Assembly (NCBI GenBank): GCA_011947345.1
Contig: JAAVTG010000531.1
Coordinates: 186,001-250,000, forward strand
Reading direction: 5' to 3'
DNA length: 64,000 bases
Source of the DNA: Phytophthora quininea
Lineage: Eukaryota; Oomycota; Peronosporomycetes; Peronosporales; Peronosporaceae
A model generated the notes under the pieces. That model was not told the origin of the DNA, did not search any database, and saw only the letters and a list, made by a program, of their open reading frames with translations. Shown in pieces: positions 11,401-23,000 of this stretch; the stretch's first letter is position 1; each line of letters starts with the position of its first letter. A program made the position numbers and the translations under genes.

Positions 11401-13076
11401 CGGCTTTGCCGATGCAGTTGCGACTCATCCAGAGCTGCTTAATCGTCTGGTTCTTCTCGAACGCTGTCATGAAGGACGCGCACTCATGATCGTCGATGTC
11501 TGCATTGTCTACATGAAGCTTTTCGACGGTGCAGGTCGACGACACCAAGTAGGAGCGTAAAGTTTGCGCGCTCTTGGGGCCGATCTCGTTCTGCGAGATA
11601 TCTAGGCGACACAGGTTTAAAGTGAGCAGTTGGCTGCCTTCACTGACAGCTTGTAGCAGTGTGTTGAGTCCGTCGTCGCTGAGTCGGTTGTCGCGAACAC
11701 TGATCTCCTCCACGAGCGGCAGATCGTGCACCAAACACTTGGCAAAAGCCGAAATGAATTCGTCACCCAGGGACTGGAACGAGAAGTCAAAGACTTTGGT
11801 ATGTTGCTTGCGGATGAAGACTGGCACGGCAAGTTGGGGCTTGGCGACACAAGAGGCCAAGAACTGGGCTCGTGGAGACAATTTGTCGAGCAACGGCAGC
11901 TCTGGTCGGTTCTCGTTGGTGTTGATCATCGTTGACCCTCGTGATACCAGACGAGGAGGCTGAAGATCCTCGTTCATCTTTCGCATCACAATCGATGTAG
12001 GGTAGACCGGCACCATGGCGCTAGCTGTGCTGGCATGTTCATCGTCGGAGTCGTCGCAGTCCAGCTCTTGGTCAGTGGGTGGGGCGACACCAGTCAGAAC
12101 AGCTTCGGAGTCTGCTCCAATGACAATTTTCCGATCCATGAACAAGTACGGTCGCGAGTACAAGTGTTTGTACTGCGCGTAGAACTGCTGCTTGGCAGTG
12201 TCGCCAAAGTATCCGCGGTAGCCTTGAAGATCGGAATCCGGGTCCTGGGAACACCGCCTCAACCGCAAAGCACGAGCGGTAGTATCGTCTCCGTCCGCAT
12301 CGACTGCTCGTAGTGGCCCGAGCTTCATTCCAGCAGCAATGGCCACAGGTTTCTACGATGCAATAAAACTGAGAAATCAACGACACAAAGACCACAACTT
12401 TTCACGTACCAGTCGTGCTTTAGCACGTTTAGGTTTCCCAGTAATTGCTTTGGCCGGCAACGCATTCGTTGTATTCGTTGATGCTGGTGGCTCGCTAGGT
12501 TTTGCTGCAGGTGAGTCTTCGTTTGAAGTTTGCTTCTCCTCCACATTATTCAGCAACTTCCTAGTCGAAAGTCGAGGATCCGACACGAGATCAATATGTG
12601 ACGTCGACTTGATCAACTTCCGGTCTCTCTTCGTCGAAACCAGCGACTTCATCGACTTGGAGTTTTGATGTCGAAGGGGTCTGCGTGTGGAATGCGCTGA
12701 CAGAGTTGTCACTACTCTCTCCATCTCGTCGTCAGCCTCAACTTCGAGTACGGGGTCTGCAAGTAGCTGCATGGTGCGGAGATAGCGCTTTCTGTAGCCA
12801 AGCGGACGAAGTTCTGCAGGAATCTCCATCGGCGGATCTATCACCGATTCCGGTGGCATATCTGGCAACGGGATTGTATCTCCGAACGAATTCCTAGCAG
12901 CAATCAACTTCGATTAGTGTCCTGCCAATACCGAAGTCCTGAACAATAATAATATGCGAGGTATTGTCGAAAACCTACCGATACCACGGCACTTTACTGT
13001 CTTTCTTGGCCTGGCGATCGCTTCCAGACGCCGAACTTCGATCAAAGCGCGGCTCGGTCGGCAGGTCGTGCTTCAT
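8477..13076 (-). CDS. Large LRR (RNI-like) protein with four EF-hands
   Basis: A protein of about 1,480 residues in three exons. Exon 1 is 13076-12979 (MKHDLPTEPRFD...PWYR), exon 2 is 12893-12410, and exon 3 is 12352-8477. The introns are 85 and 57 bp, with GTAGGT/GTACGT donors and TAG acceptors, and the joins keep frame. The N-terminal part is basic and polar. Ribonuclease-inhibitor-type leucine-rich repeats are encoded at about 11760-11000 (HLDLSWNYLRLESSIALANS, VLDLSYNSVGVKGAMVLANA). Four EF-hands follow at about 10530-10120 with loops DRDKSGYIDQDE, DYNNSGFIEEGE, DGDQSGKIDADE and DISGDGEMEEFE, all with usable Ca2+ ligands. The last 600 residues form an unrecognised conserved-looking region ending GTRLYCL. 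It is probably a Ca2+-responsive scaffold; the function is otherwise unknown. The frame is fully intact over 3.9 kb, in contrast to its neighbours. Confidence 0.85.
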
Positions 13077-13091
13077 TCTTGCGATTTTGCC
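13072..13091 (+). promoter_or_regulatory. Oomycete initiator (Inr)-like site
   Basis: TTCATTCTTGCGATTTTGCC resembles the oomycete Inr/FPR consensus (TCATTYNNCAWTTT) and lies about 70-90 bp upstream of the ATG at 13162. It overlaps the first codons of the divergent LRR/EF-hand gene. Confidence 0.45.
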
Positions 13092-13161
13092 GTTTCAAGT
13101 CTTTTGTATTGAAGCGTCGTGGATCGAAAGAGCCGCCAGCGGAGCGCAGGACGCTAGTATC

Positions 13162-15704
13162 ATGGATGAAGACCTGAGGCAAAGCATGAACAACTCGCAG
13201 TCACTATTGACAACTGATGTGGTCATGAACCGAGCTGGGATCTATGACTTGTTGGCGTTGAAAGAGGTAAGGATAAGCTATTCAGCGAAAGAAAAGTATC
13301 TAACCATTAGATTCTCTCGGTAGTTGATACTGCGCGATGAAGGACTGGAAGGGCTTGACGAAGTCTGTGCCCAAGGACTGGCTTCGCTCGAGATTTTATC
13401 GCTCTCGCACAATCGATTCTCATCGATCGACCACTTTCAGTATTTCGTCAACCTCATTGAGGTTAGTTAAAGCAAAACGTTCTGAAGGGTGTGGTTGGAG
13501 TAATAATGTCGTGCTGCGATGCGAAGCTCAATGTGAATTTCAATAAGATCGAGACGCTCGAGAACCTGCAGGTTGGACGGGAAATGTTGAAATACTTGAA
13601 CATGCGTACTAACTTTCTGTTTGTTTGTCAGTGTTCTGGTCTCGAAAAGTTGTTCGTCTCCAATAACCAGGTTTGTTAGAGCGAAATGATCACAAAATTT
13701 TGCTGAAAATCTTACTGTTGACTGTAGATTGTCGATATCTCACCACTACGCGGGCTGCTCAAACTCAACACGGTGTCTGTCTACGGGAACCAGATCGCAG
13801 ACCTCGATGCAGCGCTATACACCTGCCGAGCACTGCCGAAGGTATCGACGTCAATACTTTCTGTTGCAATGATAGTTTCTACACTAACCAATTTCTTGAC
13901 ACAGCTTCGATCTCTGGATCTGGGCGGAAACCCTTGCTCTCGCAACGTCGAGGGTTACAAATTCAAGGTCGTTCGGGTGCTGTCACGGCTGAAAACTTTG
14001 GATGGAGATCATCTCACCCAGCTCGATAAAGATCTGACTGAGGAGTTTTTGCTGCGTCGAATAAAACTTCTCGACATGGCAGCAATGGATTCGTCGGTGC
14101 ACGGCCATTTACAGCACCCGCAACTTCTGATACTCGGAGGTCTCTAACCGTGACGCTCCCAGACTCCTCAAAAGCAAACGGTAAGCAAGTCGTTCTTTTA
14201 TACGCGAAAATATTTTTATTCGAAAGCGTTGATTTATCAGGCACCGATCCGTTCGCGAGCAATCTCATGCCTCGTGGCAATGTTCGATTGTTCCGAGATG
14301 ACTTTTGAACAATAATCCCATCTTGTTGGAATATATGGCTGCTGGTGGCGTGGAGAATAGCGTCCGCGGGGTCGAGACTGAAGATGTGGACTCGCTCCCA
14401 ACAACCTCTGGCTTTGTCGAGAAAATGCGTGGCGCTAATCCACTATCCGTCAACGGTGGTGAGTCTGAAGTTGACGACACGGAACCAAACATATCTGGCG
14501 AACTCAAGAAGCTACAGTTGGCATCTTCTGCTTCTACGTCGAATCTCGGTGTGGACCCGTCAGACCCCAACACCACCATTCGGAAGCTGCTCAAGCACAT
14601 CGAAGTTCTAATGGTAAGACCCTCGACAAATCGAGCGCTTTCAAAGTTGATCTGACATGAATGCTAGGAGTCTCTGTCGAGGTACAAGAACCATCAGCTT
14701 GATTCTGTTAGTGACTCGTTACTCGAAGAGAACAAGCAGCTCCAGACCGAAAACAACAATATCCCCGTTCTTCAAGAACAGATCCAAGACTTGAAGAAGA
14801 AGTTGGCTGCACTCGAGGGCACGCCGAGCGCTGGTCGTTCACTCGAAACCAAACGTGTGAAATCGCTAGAGGTATGATGATAAACCTTGCTTGTTGTGCT
14901 GATCGACTTTTGCTCATCTGTGCTGGTGGTTAGCAACACAATGCCAGTTTGCAGCGAGAGAATGCTCGACTGAGAGAAATGTTGCTACGACAAACCAAAG
15001 AGACGGAGGCTTCTCTTGACGCTTTGAAGTCTCCACGGATACCATCAGGTGGTGTCGAAGCAAGGAATGCAACAAATGAAGACGATATCGATCCCCAGCG
15101 GCTTTCACATTCAAAGGTAGGAGTTGAAGCGATGGTATGATACCGTTCGTTGTTTTTCATGATGTTTTCAACTGTTTTAGCTGCTGGACGAGTCTGCTCT
15201 GATCGATGTGGAGTTGACTGCGCTCATTTTGCAGAATGAAGTGTCGTTGGAGCTCATTCGAAACGTACGTTAACAACTGGGGTACCTATGATAGCGAGCT
15301 CCTAACCTACTCGATCCTTTTCAGGACATCAAAAACACCAAGAAGGAATGGGAAGAGCATTTTCAAAGACGGCCACAAACATCACTTGGACTCAGCAACG
15401 ACGCGAGATCGAGAGTGAACTCGGATCCGATGGTTCCTGTCTCGCAAAATGGAGGTGAGAAGTGATCAACCTGCGCCGATCTAAACGTGCTCACCTGTTG
15501 CTCTGCGCAGGAGTTCGCGACCGGAGACTTCACACGTCTGCAGGGTTTCGAAATGGTCCTGAGGCTCATTTGCTCGGCCAAATGCCTGTTCATCCTCTTG
15601 CTGGCATCCGAGAAGCTGGCAGCAATGACTCCTCCACCACAAACATCCTCACCTTATAACGCGGACCTGCAGACGAAACAAAATCTAGCGGAGCCCATCA
15701 AAAG
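13162..15704 (+). CDS. LRR plus coiled-coil protein (many short introns)
   Basis: At least twelve exons could be joined: 13162-13266, 13324-13461, 13527-13571, 13632-13670, 13728-13841, 13905-14180, 14241-14613, 14668-14871, 14934-15116, 15181-15264, 15325-about 15453 and about 15512-15704. The N-terminal half holds SDS22-like LRRs (ASLEILSLSHNRFSSIDHFQ, LNVNFNKIETLENLQ, LEKLFVSNNQ, VSVYGNQIADLD, RSLDLGGNP) closed by an LRR cap. The C-terminal half is coiled coil. The layout resembles centrosomal or ciliary LRR proteins (LRRC36/CEP72-like), but orthology is not established. One-base losses occur near 14110 and 14303 (TTTT before GAACAATAAT). Phase at the last intron does not fit, so another error is likely. 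A further exon may extend the protein to 15936, antisense to the end of GSK3. Confidence 0.7.
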
Positions 15705-15793
15705 GTACAAGCAAAATACATTTTGTTTCGCCCTTGGTCATCTTGATCGCAGTGCGTTTAGCGCCTCCGTGTTTTGCTTAGTTACTAGGCGGT

Positions 15794-17407
15794 TTAGGAA
15801 GACGCGTGCGCTGCGGCGTCGGGCCACGTGCCGTCCTCTAAGACTGGCCAATTGGTGGAGTTCCGTTCGTGGGGCGGAACTAAAATCTCCCGTGTACTTA
15901 CATCCACTTGAGAAAGCTCTGGACCAAACGATATGATCAGTCACAGTCGAATTGAAAGCTCCATTGTAACCTTACCTTGCAGTGTGAAATTGAAGAGTGC
16001 TGGGGCAGGGACGTCGTTGGGGAGCTTCAGGTTTTCCTGCCGCAACTCATCGAAGAACGGATGGGCTGCAGCTTCCAACGGTTTTACACGCCTGAAGCAT
16101 AGCGTGGGCTGATTAGTATCATCTGCAATACCAGTAATAACGTCACAATCCACCTACCTCTTCGGGTCATAGACGAGCATCTTGGACAGCAAGTTGATAG
16201 CCTCCGGAGGAGTTCGTGAGCGGAAGATTTTGCTCCAGGAATGCGCTTTGATTTGCGGGAACTGAAACTCCGTGTAATTCGGGTTCATGGCCTCAATTTC
16301 CTCGCGCTGCGGAGTCCCCAAGACCTTGATAATCTCTACGAGTTGGTCGACCCCGCTTTCACCAGGGAACAAAGGCTGCCCCAAAAGCAGCTCGGCACAC
16401 ACACAGCCCAGGGACCAAATATCGATTGCCGTTGTATAATCCGTAGCACCGAAAATGAGCTCTGGGGCGCGGTAGTATCGCGAGCAAATGTACGACACGT
16501 TGGGCTCGTTCTTCTGCAGCACTTTAGCACTCCCAAAGTCGCACAATTTCACCACATGCGATCTCGGATTCAGCAGCAAGTTCTGCGGCTTAATGTCGCG
16601 GTGACAGATGCCCATGGAATGGATGTACGCGAGCGAGCGGCAAATCTGGTAGATGTAGATCTTGACCAGCACAACGGGCATGTACTGCTTGGATTTTGAA
16701 GCTGTCGCGCCACCCCGTACACCGTGTCGGGAATGTATTCCAGCACCAAGTTGAGATACAACTCGTCGGGCTTCTCCCCGTTGCAATAGAAGCAGTGTTT
16801 CAGCTGCACAATGTTCACGTGGTGCAGCTGCCGCATGATCTGCAGCTCTCGGTTCTACAAATGAAAAATTTGCATCCGTCAGTCAACCAAATCAACTACA
16901 TAGCAAATAAGAGCCATTGCATGTCATTCTTCACCTTGAAGCGCTTATCTTGCAGCACTTTTTGATCGCCACGATCTCGCCCGTTTCTTCCACTGTCGCC
17001 TATTGTACAGATAAAAAGTTAGCCGCCGCCACTAAGATATTCCATGGCTTTTAATATATTCTATTTTACCTGGAAGACGACTCCGAAGGAGCCATTGCCG
17101 ATGATCCTTTCGGCCGAATAATGAATCGTTTTTCCCTGTCAAATACATTATAAAAATATATATAAATTCAGTGTCCTCCGCTAACTTTGCTGTTCTCTGA
17201 TAATAACAACGATCTTACATCCGACAGCGTGTGCTCTGAGTCCCCCACTGTGATGCCTGTGCTCTCGTTGCGCATGTCCTCCTTCTTCTTGGTCTTGGAG
17301 GCCGTGGTGGTCACCGTGGCGATCTCCTCGTCCACGCTGAGCTGGATGCTCGGGTCCTTGTGCGACTTGGCGGGCGGCTTGGCGCCGGCGGCCGCGCGCT
17401 CGCTCAT
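15794..17407 (-). CDS. GSK3: Glycogen synthase kinase 3 (GSK3/shaggy) Ser/Thr kinase
   Basis: Six exons: 17407-17219, 17135-17070, 16999-16935, 16854-16158, 16091-15976 and 15906-15794, all with short GT-AG introns. Kinase landmarks in order are the Gly loop [10 protein letters not shown], the lysine in [31 protein letters not shown], the DFG in LCDFGSAK, the activation loop with the regulatory Tyr [14 protein letters not shown], and [20 protein letters not shown]. The C-terminus reads LFNFTLQ then EILVPPHE, as in animal GSK3 (LIPPH). GSK3 phosphorylates primed substrates in growth and developmental signalling. One A is lost near 16963 (ATCAAAAAGTG should be read as [10 protein letters not shown]) and one T near 16697 (before SKSKQYMP). 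Both lie inside invariant kinase sequence and are almost certainly consensus errors. Confidence 0.92.
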
Positions 17408-17749
17408 AACTCCGGGGGAAGATCACTCTGGGGGACTCCTCTCGCGTTTTTATTAGCGGGAATATGGCTTTACCACGTTAAGTACGAATTACAGTTGAAG
17501 TTTTAGCCGACTTGCTTTTTCACACTTGTTGCACCAGAAACCTGCATCTCGAGTGGTTTCCGTCTACAGCAACCTTCGTTTCATTTTGGATAGAAGCTCG
17601 CGAAGAACGTTGCTCCAAACTGGCAGAAACGCAGACGCATGCGGCATCGACCGTTACCGCGCCTGTGGTTTTGCTGGCATGAGATGCTGTGGAGAACATC
17701 GTGCACGGTTGGCCTCGACGTCTAACTCACTTTGTCTTCTCATCCAGCG
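17408..17749. promoter_or_regulatory. Divergent promoter region GSK3 / GH81
   Basis: About 340 bp lie between the two start codons of divergently transcribed genes. No repeat or RNA gene was seen; small open frames here have no support. Confidence 0.4.
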
Positions 17750-19966
17750 ATGAGCAACCAAGTATCTCCACGTCGAGCATGGCTGCTGCTTGCTGGGTTG
17801 TGCGCCCAGCTCCTGTGCATTCGGGCCCAGAACGACTCATGGGACCCCAGCGGCAAACTCCCCACCCCGACGAAGCTCGTGGACAACTCCACCGACCAAT
17901 TGACCTTCTGCAAGCCGCGTCACCTCGACACGATGCGAAATAAACCCGTGCCGACCAACGCGTGGTGGGGTAACCTCGTCACGTGCGATACCACCACCAA
18001 CGCCACGGGACCTATTTGGCCCAACCCGTTTGCAGTGAGTGTCGAGTCGTCTGGCGCGTACGGCTTCGCGCTCAGCTACCCGTATCGGAATCGCTTCTTC
18101 GGCGGAGTTACCGACGGCGTTGCAAAGTACTACGCTCACCCCAAGCGCAATGAAATTCAACTCACTGCCACCGAGTTCGCGACCTCGATCCCAGATATGC
18201 AGGTCGTCAATTGGACCGACTTAGGCGTCACCGCGCAGCTGCAGGCGCCATCGTCTAATGGAACGATCAAGGCAAACATGGTGAGCGGGATGGCGTACTT
18301 CACTGCCAACTACCAATGTCTTACACCGCAAATTCTTCTCGAAGCTCCTATTGCAACTATCAACGGTGTTGCCGCCAACATCGGCAACGTCTACAACGGA
18401 AGCAAGTTCAACATTGTATCGGTCAGTGGCCAGAATTGGTGGCTCCATATTGTGCCGACGTCGTCGTCATCGTCGAACACTACTCAGCTGCAGCTTGTCA
18501 CCAGCATGATCTTGCAGAGTGTTTCTACGTTCAATGGCACGATGCGGGTTTCCTCTATCCTCGACGCGACACAGTCTGCAGCGCAGGATCAATACAGCAG
18601 CTGCATTGTGACGGGCGGCGACATCGAAATTGCCGGCGACTCGAAGTACTCGTTCAAGTGGAAGACCGAGGGGAATTGCTCCAAGGGTCTCCTTCACTAT
18701 GCGCTGGATCACCACAGTAAGACGCTCACTGCGGCCAGTGTGACTGAGGTGACTGGCGTTTCGATGTTCGCTGCCACTCGAGGTTCTATGAAAGCGTTTG
18801 CTACCATCTCAACTCCACCAGTTTGGGTGTTTTCCGAGCCGCGAAACATCCCTGTGACCCACTACCCGCGCAGTCGTCTCACGAAAGCTGCTGCTGTCCA
18901 ACAAGATCTGTTCACGAAGCTACGTCAGGACATTCAAAGCCCCTGGACTGTGGCAATCGACGGCAGCTACTACTTTACAGGAAAATTGGTGCAGCAGTAT
19001 GCGTCACTCTGCCTAATGGCAAACGATCCGGTGATTGTGGGGACGGATATCTCCCTGCTACGCCGCTGCGTGACTAAGCTCGAAAGCGCTATAGCTCCAT
19101 TCCTCGACAATAGCTGGAAGTACAAGTTAAAGTACGATTCCGTCATGGGCGGCATCGTAAGCTCGGAAGGTTTCGTCAGCGGTGACGCGAATGCCGACTT
19201 CGGTAACACAGTGTACAACGATCACCACTACCACTACGGCTACTGGGTGAACATGGCCTCGGTGATCAATTACTTGCACCCAACCTGGAGCCGAATCGGA
19301 GACCTGAACAACATGACCCGCCTGCTGCTGCGTGACGTGGCCACTCCGTCGCGTGACGACCCTTTCTTCCCGAAGTTCCGCGGCTTTGACTGGTTCCGAG
19401 GACACTCGTACTCGCACGGCATGACATCTCAGGCGGATGGCAAAGACGAAGAGTCCACATCGGAAGACATTAACTTTGCGTACAGCATGGCGTTGTTTGG
19501 CAAAGTGACCAACCACACGCGTATGTTTGCAATCGGTCGTCTCATGTCCAAGATCAGCGTTCGTACGATTCAAACCTACTTTCTGTTTGACAGCTCCAAC
19601 ACCATCCACCCCGCTCCTTTCCGGCCTAACATGGTACCAGGAATTCTCTTCGACAACAAGGCGGACTACGCGACGTGGTTCTCCGCTGAAGAGTATGCCA
19701 TTCACGGCATCCAGATGCTTCCGGCCACTCCCATCATGGAGTACGCCAGAACGTCAGCATTTGTGACCGAGGAGTGGCAAAACATCCTCTCGAACACAAC
19801 GATCGTGAAGACGCAGGACACCAGCAACATGTGGCTGTCGCTGCTGTACCTCAACTACGCGCGTGTGAACAAGGCGGACGCTCTGACACTACTCAACAAC
19901 TGCACCATGATGAATGGTCTTTCACTCTCCTGGGCGCTGTATATGGCCGCCCAGTATTCGCTGTAG
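17750..19966 (+). CDS. Secreted glycoside hydrolase family 81 endo-1,3-beta-glucanase
   Basis: A 738-residue intact frame from the ATG at 17750. A signal peptide is clear (RRAWLLLAGLCAQLLCIRAQ), so the enzyme enters the secretory route; several NxS/T sites fit. GH81 hallmarks are the N-terminal block PVPTNAWWGNL, then SGDANADFGNTVYNDHHYHY followed by GYW, DDPFFPKFRGFDWFRGHSYS, and the catalytic-acid region DGKDEESTSEDINF, which matches the family pattern DGKxxES(S/T)SE. It would hydrolyse internal beta-1,3-glucan bonds. In oomycetes, whose wall is mainly beta-1,3/1,6-glucan, the usual role is wall remodelling, though attack on other glucans is possible. The neighbour on the other strand (DHX29-like) converges within about 80 bp or overlaps. 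Confidence 0.92.
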   Translation: MSNQVSPRRAWLLLAGLCAQLLCIRAQNDSWDPSGKLPTPTKLVDNSTDQLTFCKPRHLDTMRNKPVPTNAWWGNLVTCDTTTNATGPIWPNPFAVSVESSGAYGFALSYPYRNRFFGGVTDGVAKYYAHPKRNEIQLTATEFATSIPDMQVVNWTDLGVTAQLQAPSSNGTIKANMVSGMAYFTANYQCLTPQILLEAPIATINGVAANIGNVYNGSKFNIVSVSGQNWWLHIVPTSSSSSNTTQLQLVTSMILQSVSTFNGTMRVSSILDATQSAAQDQYSSCIVTGGDIEIAGDSKYSFKWKTEGNCSKGLLHYALDHHSKTLTAASVTEVTGVSMFAATRGSMKAFATISTPPVWVFSEPRNIPVTHYPRSRLTKAAAVQQDLFTKLRQDIQSPWTVAIDGSYYFTGKLVQQYASLCLMANDPVIVGTDISLLRRCVTKLESAIAPFLDNSWKYKLKYDSVMGGIVSSEGFVSGDANADFGNTVYNDHHYHYGYWVNMASVINYLHPTWSRIGDLNNMTRLLLRDVATPSRDDPFFPKFRGFDWFRGHSYSHGMTSQADGKDEESTSEDINFAYSMALFGKVTNHTRMFAIGRLMSKISVRTIQTYFLFDSSNTIHPAPFRPNMVPGILFDNKADYATWFSAEEYAIHGIQMLPATPIMEYARTSAFVTEEWQNILSNTTIVKTQDTSNMWLSLLYLNYARVNKADALTLLNNCTMMNGLSLSWALYMAAQYSL

Positions 19967-20041
19967 ACGTTTCCGCTGGGTAACCATTCACCCAATACTC
20001 GACAGATAAAAAACTTGCACGCTGCCAATTTGCAATGAACT

Positions 20042-23000
20042 CTATTTCTCACGGGCCACACCGAGGTTCCACCGAGTCTACCAGTGAGCTGGTTCCTCGG
20101 ATCGCGCTCTTCATACTCGGCGAGGAAGAGTGTTCGCAAGATATCAACAACAGTTTCTCGATCAGTTTTCTGCATCGTTGACTCAGTGTTGCCACTTCGA
20201 GCATACGGTGGGGTTTGAAGACTGGCATCTAAGACTTTGCGGACCGCATCACGCAGTTCGCACAGCAATTCCGCTGAGCGGAACGACGACTGGAAAACCA
20301 CCCAGTCATTCACGCGGAGCCCAATTGTTTCGTTGCCGTTCTTATCCTTTCGGCGCAGTTGGGGCAATGGTTCAAGCGCGTGGCCAAACAAACACACAGC
20401 CAACGGTAGCACAAGGCTAGATGCAGGTAGATACACTTGCGAAGTGTGCAGCTTGACTGCGAACGTGAGGAAATTGCTTGCGCTAAAGCTTGCAACCTTG
20501 TAGTTGATCGAGCCTGGATGCACCACTACAATAGAATGATCGCTTTCTCGAAGCACAGCTCGCTTCGGCCCGTTCCCCGACGGCGGCTCAGCATGAACCA
20601 GGTTTGGGGCCAGACCACCATAAAGCACAGCGGATATCGTTGCTAACTGCTGGGGCGTCATTCGCTCATCTGCCGTGGCTTCAGAAGATGATGGCAAAAA
20701 GCCAAGTTGGGCTACAAGTCCTCGAAATTGCCGCTTTAGCTTGCTCAGTTCACGCAGTCCGCGGTGGCTGAGGAAGTTTTGGTGGCAAAAGCTTTTCTCG
20801 CTGATACCTGCAGTTTTTCCATGCTGAACAACGTACCGCCAAGCTTCGAAAGCATTCACATCTGTGAGCAGATCGCTGGCGCCAACAGCAAAACTCTGTC
20901 GAGCTTGTTTCATGTCACTCTGGCGACCGAAGGGTGCCACAAAAGGTGACTTGGTCTCCAATACGGCAGCACATGTGCTTGCCGCGTCAAAAACACGAAA
21001 AAGCGCTCCAAACAAGAGCAATTTGCCTACTTTCACATCCACTGGCAGGCGAGCAAGATGCGCGCCGAGCTGGGTTAACCCTTCGTCCTCACGGTTTAAT
21101 GCACCGATCTCAAAAGTTCCTCTAATGCATCACGAATGCTGGTGTCGTCGGGCGGATCTAAGCATGCGCGAAGGAATTCGCCGCAATCGCCAACTCGGTC
21201 ACTGATACCACCGCCGAAAGTCTTAATCTGCAAGCACAGCGATGTCAGCGGTGCTCTTCTAATCTCAGGGACGGGCTGTTCAAGCATGACCGAGCTGAAG
21301 ACAGACTGCGGGAAAAGACGGAAGCACGATCCTCCGCTCGTGCGGCCTGCTCGTCCAGCTCTCTGTTTAGCGTTCGCACGAGCAACCCAAATTTCTTCTA
21401 GGACGTTCGTACGTCGCTGAGCGTCATGGCTCATTTGTTTGACTCGGCCAGTATCGATTACAACCTTCACGTCATCGATTGTCAAGGAAGTTTCAGCAAT
21501 GTTCGTCGCTGCGATGACACGAATTACACCAGGACGTTGCCGAAAAATGCGTTGCTGTTCTTGCGCAGCTAGGGAAGAATGCAGTGGAAGAAGCTCAAAC
21601 TCTCGACCCTGCGAGTCATGGCGCAACAACCGACTACCTTCCAGCAGATCCAACAACGTTGTGATCTCCTGAAGACCCGGGAGAAATATCAACACCGAAG
21701 CACTCTTGTGTTGCTGCTTTCCTTTCGTTTTGCTACAGACAGGAGCTCCGTCTCCGTAACAAGATACTCTAGAAGCGTTTGGATGAGTTCGTAATTCACC
21801 ACGGATGGGTCAATCCGCTCCAGCGCAACCATAGTCGACTCACTATACTTTTCGGCTAACACGCTCTGAGCCTCGTTTGCCGCTGTCTTGGAAGATGTAC
21901 CTGCCGACGAGGTCCATGATACTTGCTGTGTATATGACGTACCACCTCGTCCAGAAATTTTGACTTGCGTCGAGTTTCTATCTGCCCCACTATCATCTAC
22001 ATGGACATATGCCGGCGAATCCTCGTCAACGACAAATTGAGTCTTTTCCAACACGTCTTCCAGGTAGAACTGATCGACAGGAAACGTACGCCCAGGGACC
22101 TCGATCATCGGGCATACAGCACACCACCAAAATACTGCTGGAAGCTTGCAGCATTAAGCGTAGCACTCATAAGAACTACCTTCAACGGTGGCAAGGTGCC
22201 GCCAAACTTGCGACGTCGGGCTGCGTTGCCTTCAGCGAGAAACTGTCTTAGCATGGCCAACAACACGTCGCTCTGAAGGTCACGTTCGTGCACCTCGTCA
22301 ACAATAACATGACTGACTTCCTCGCTTAAAGTGTGTGGGTCCTGGAGTTTACGGAGTAAGATACCAGTTGTGCAGAAAAGAAGACGTGTGCGGCGAGTCA
22401 TCCGCGTTTCAAGACGAATTTGAAAACCTGTAAGGGAGTCTCCAGTACCCATTGCAGACTCACCCAATTCATCCGAGACGCGCTCAGCCAAACTGATAGC
22501 AGCTAGTCGTCGAGGCTGAGTACAAACGATCTGTCCTCGAGCTCCGCCGTTTTCGGAGAAAAGCAAGTCTTCAAGTAAGAATTGAGGTACCTGTGTGCTT
22601 TTACCACAGCCAGTTTCACCAGATATCAGAATCACATCATGGTGGGCAAGCGCCTTTACAACTTGCTGTTTGAATGACGCAATAGGCAACGCTTCACGTT
22701 GTGGGAGCTTGGACTTGTATCCACTGGACTGCATACGCTTCTTTAGCAGCTCTCGTAATTGTTGAGATAGTTCCGATGCAGCCTGACGATCGCTCTCGCT
22801 TTCTTCTTCAACCTCCAGTTCTGTAGCTGCAACATTCGGCGTGTCGTCAGGAGTAGAGTTTCTGCCTTCATCTTCAGTGTCATCGGATAAATCGGCCTCC
22901 CAGTCATCGACACTCCAGTCGTCCAACGTCGCGCTGTTATCTTCTTTGGGAGCTGGTGTTTTTGTTACAACAGAAGATTGTGGCTCAGGTTCCTCAAGAA

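Noticed and set aside
15941..15976. GSK3 C-terminus read through the last intron (ending ELSIRL)
   Set aside because: Splicing GTAAGG (15975) to the AG at 15908-15907 gives EILVPPHE, which matches the conserved LIPPH tail of GSK3; the read-through version does not.
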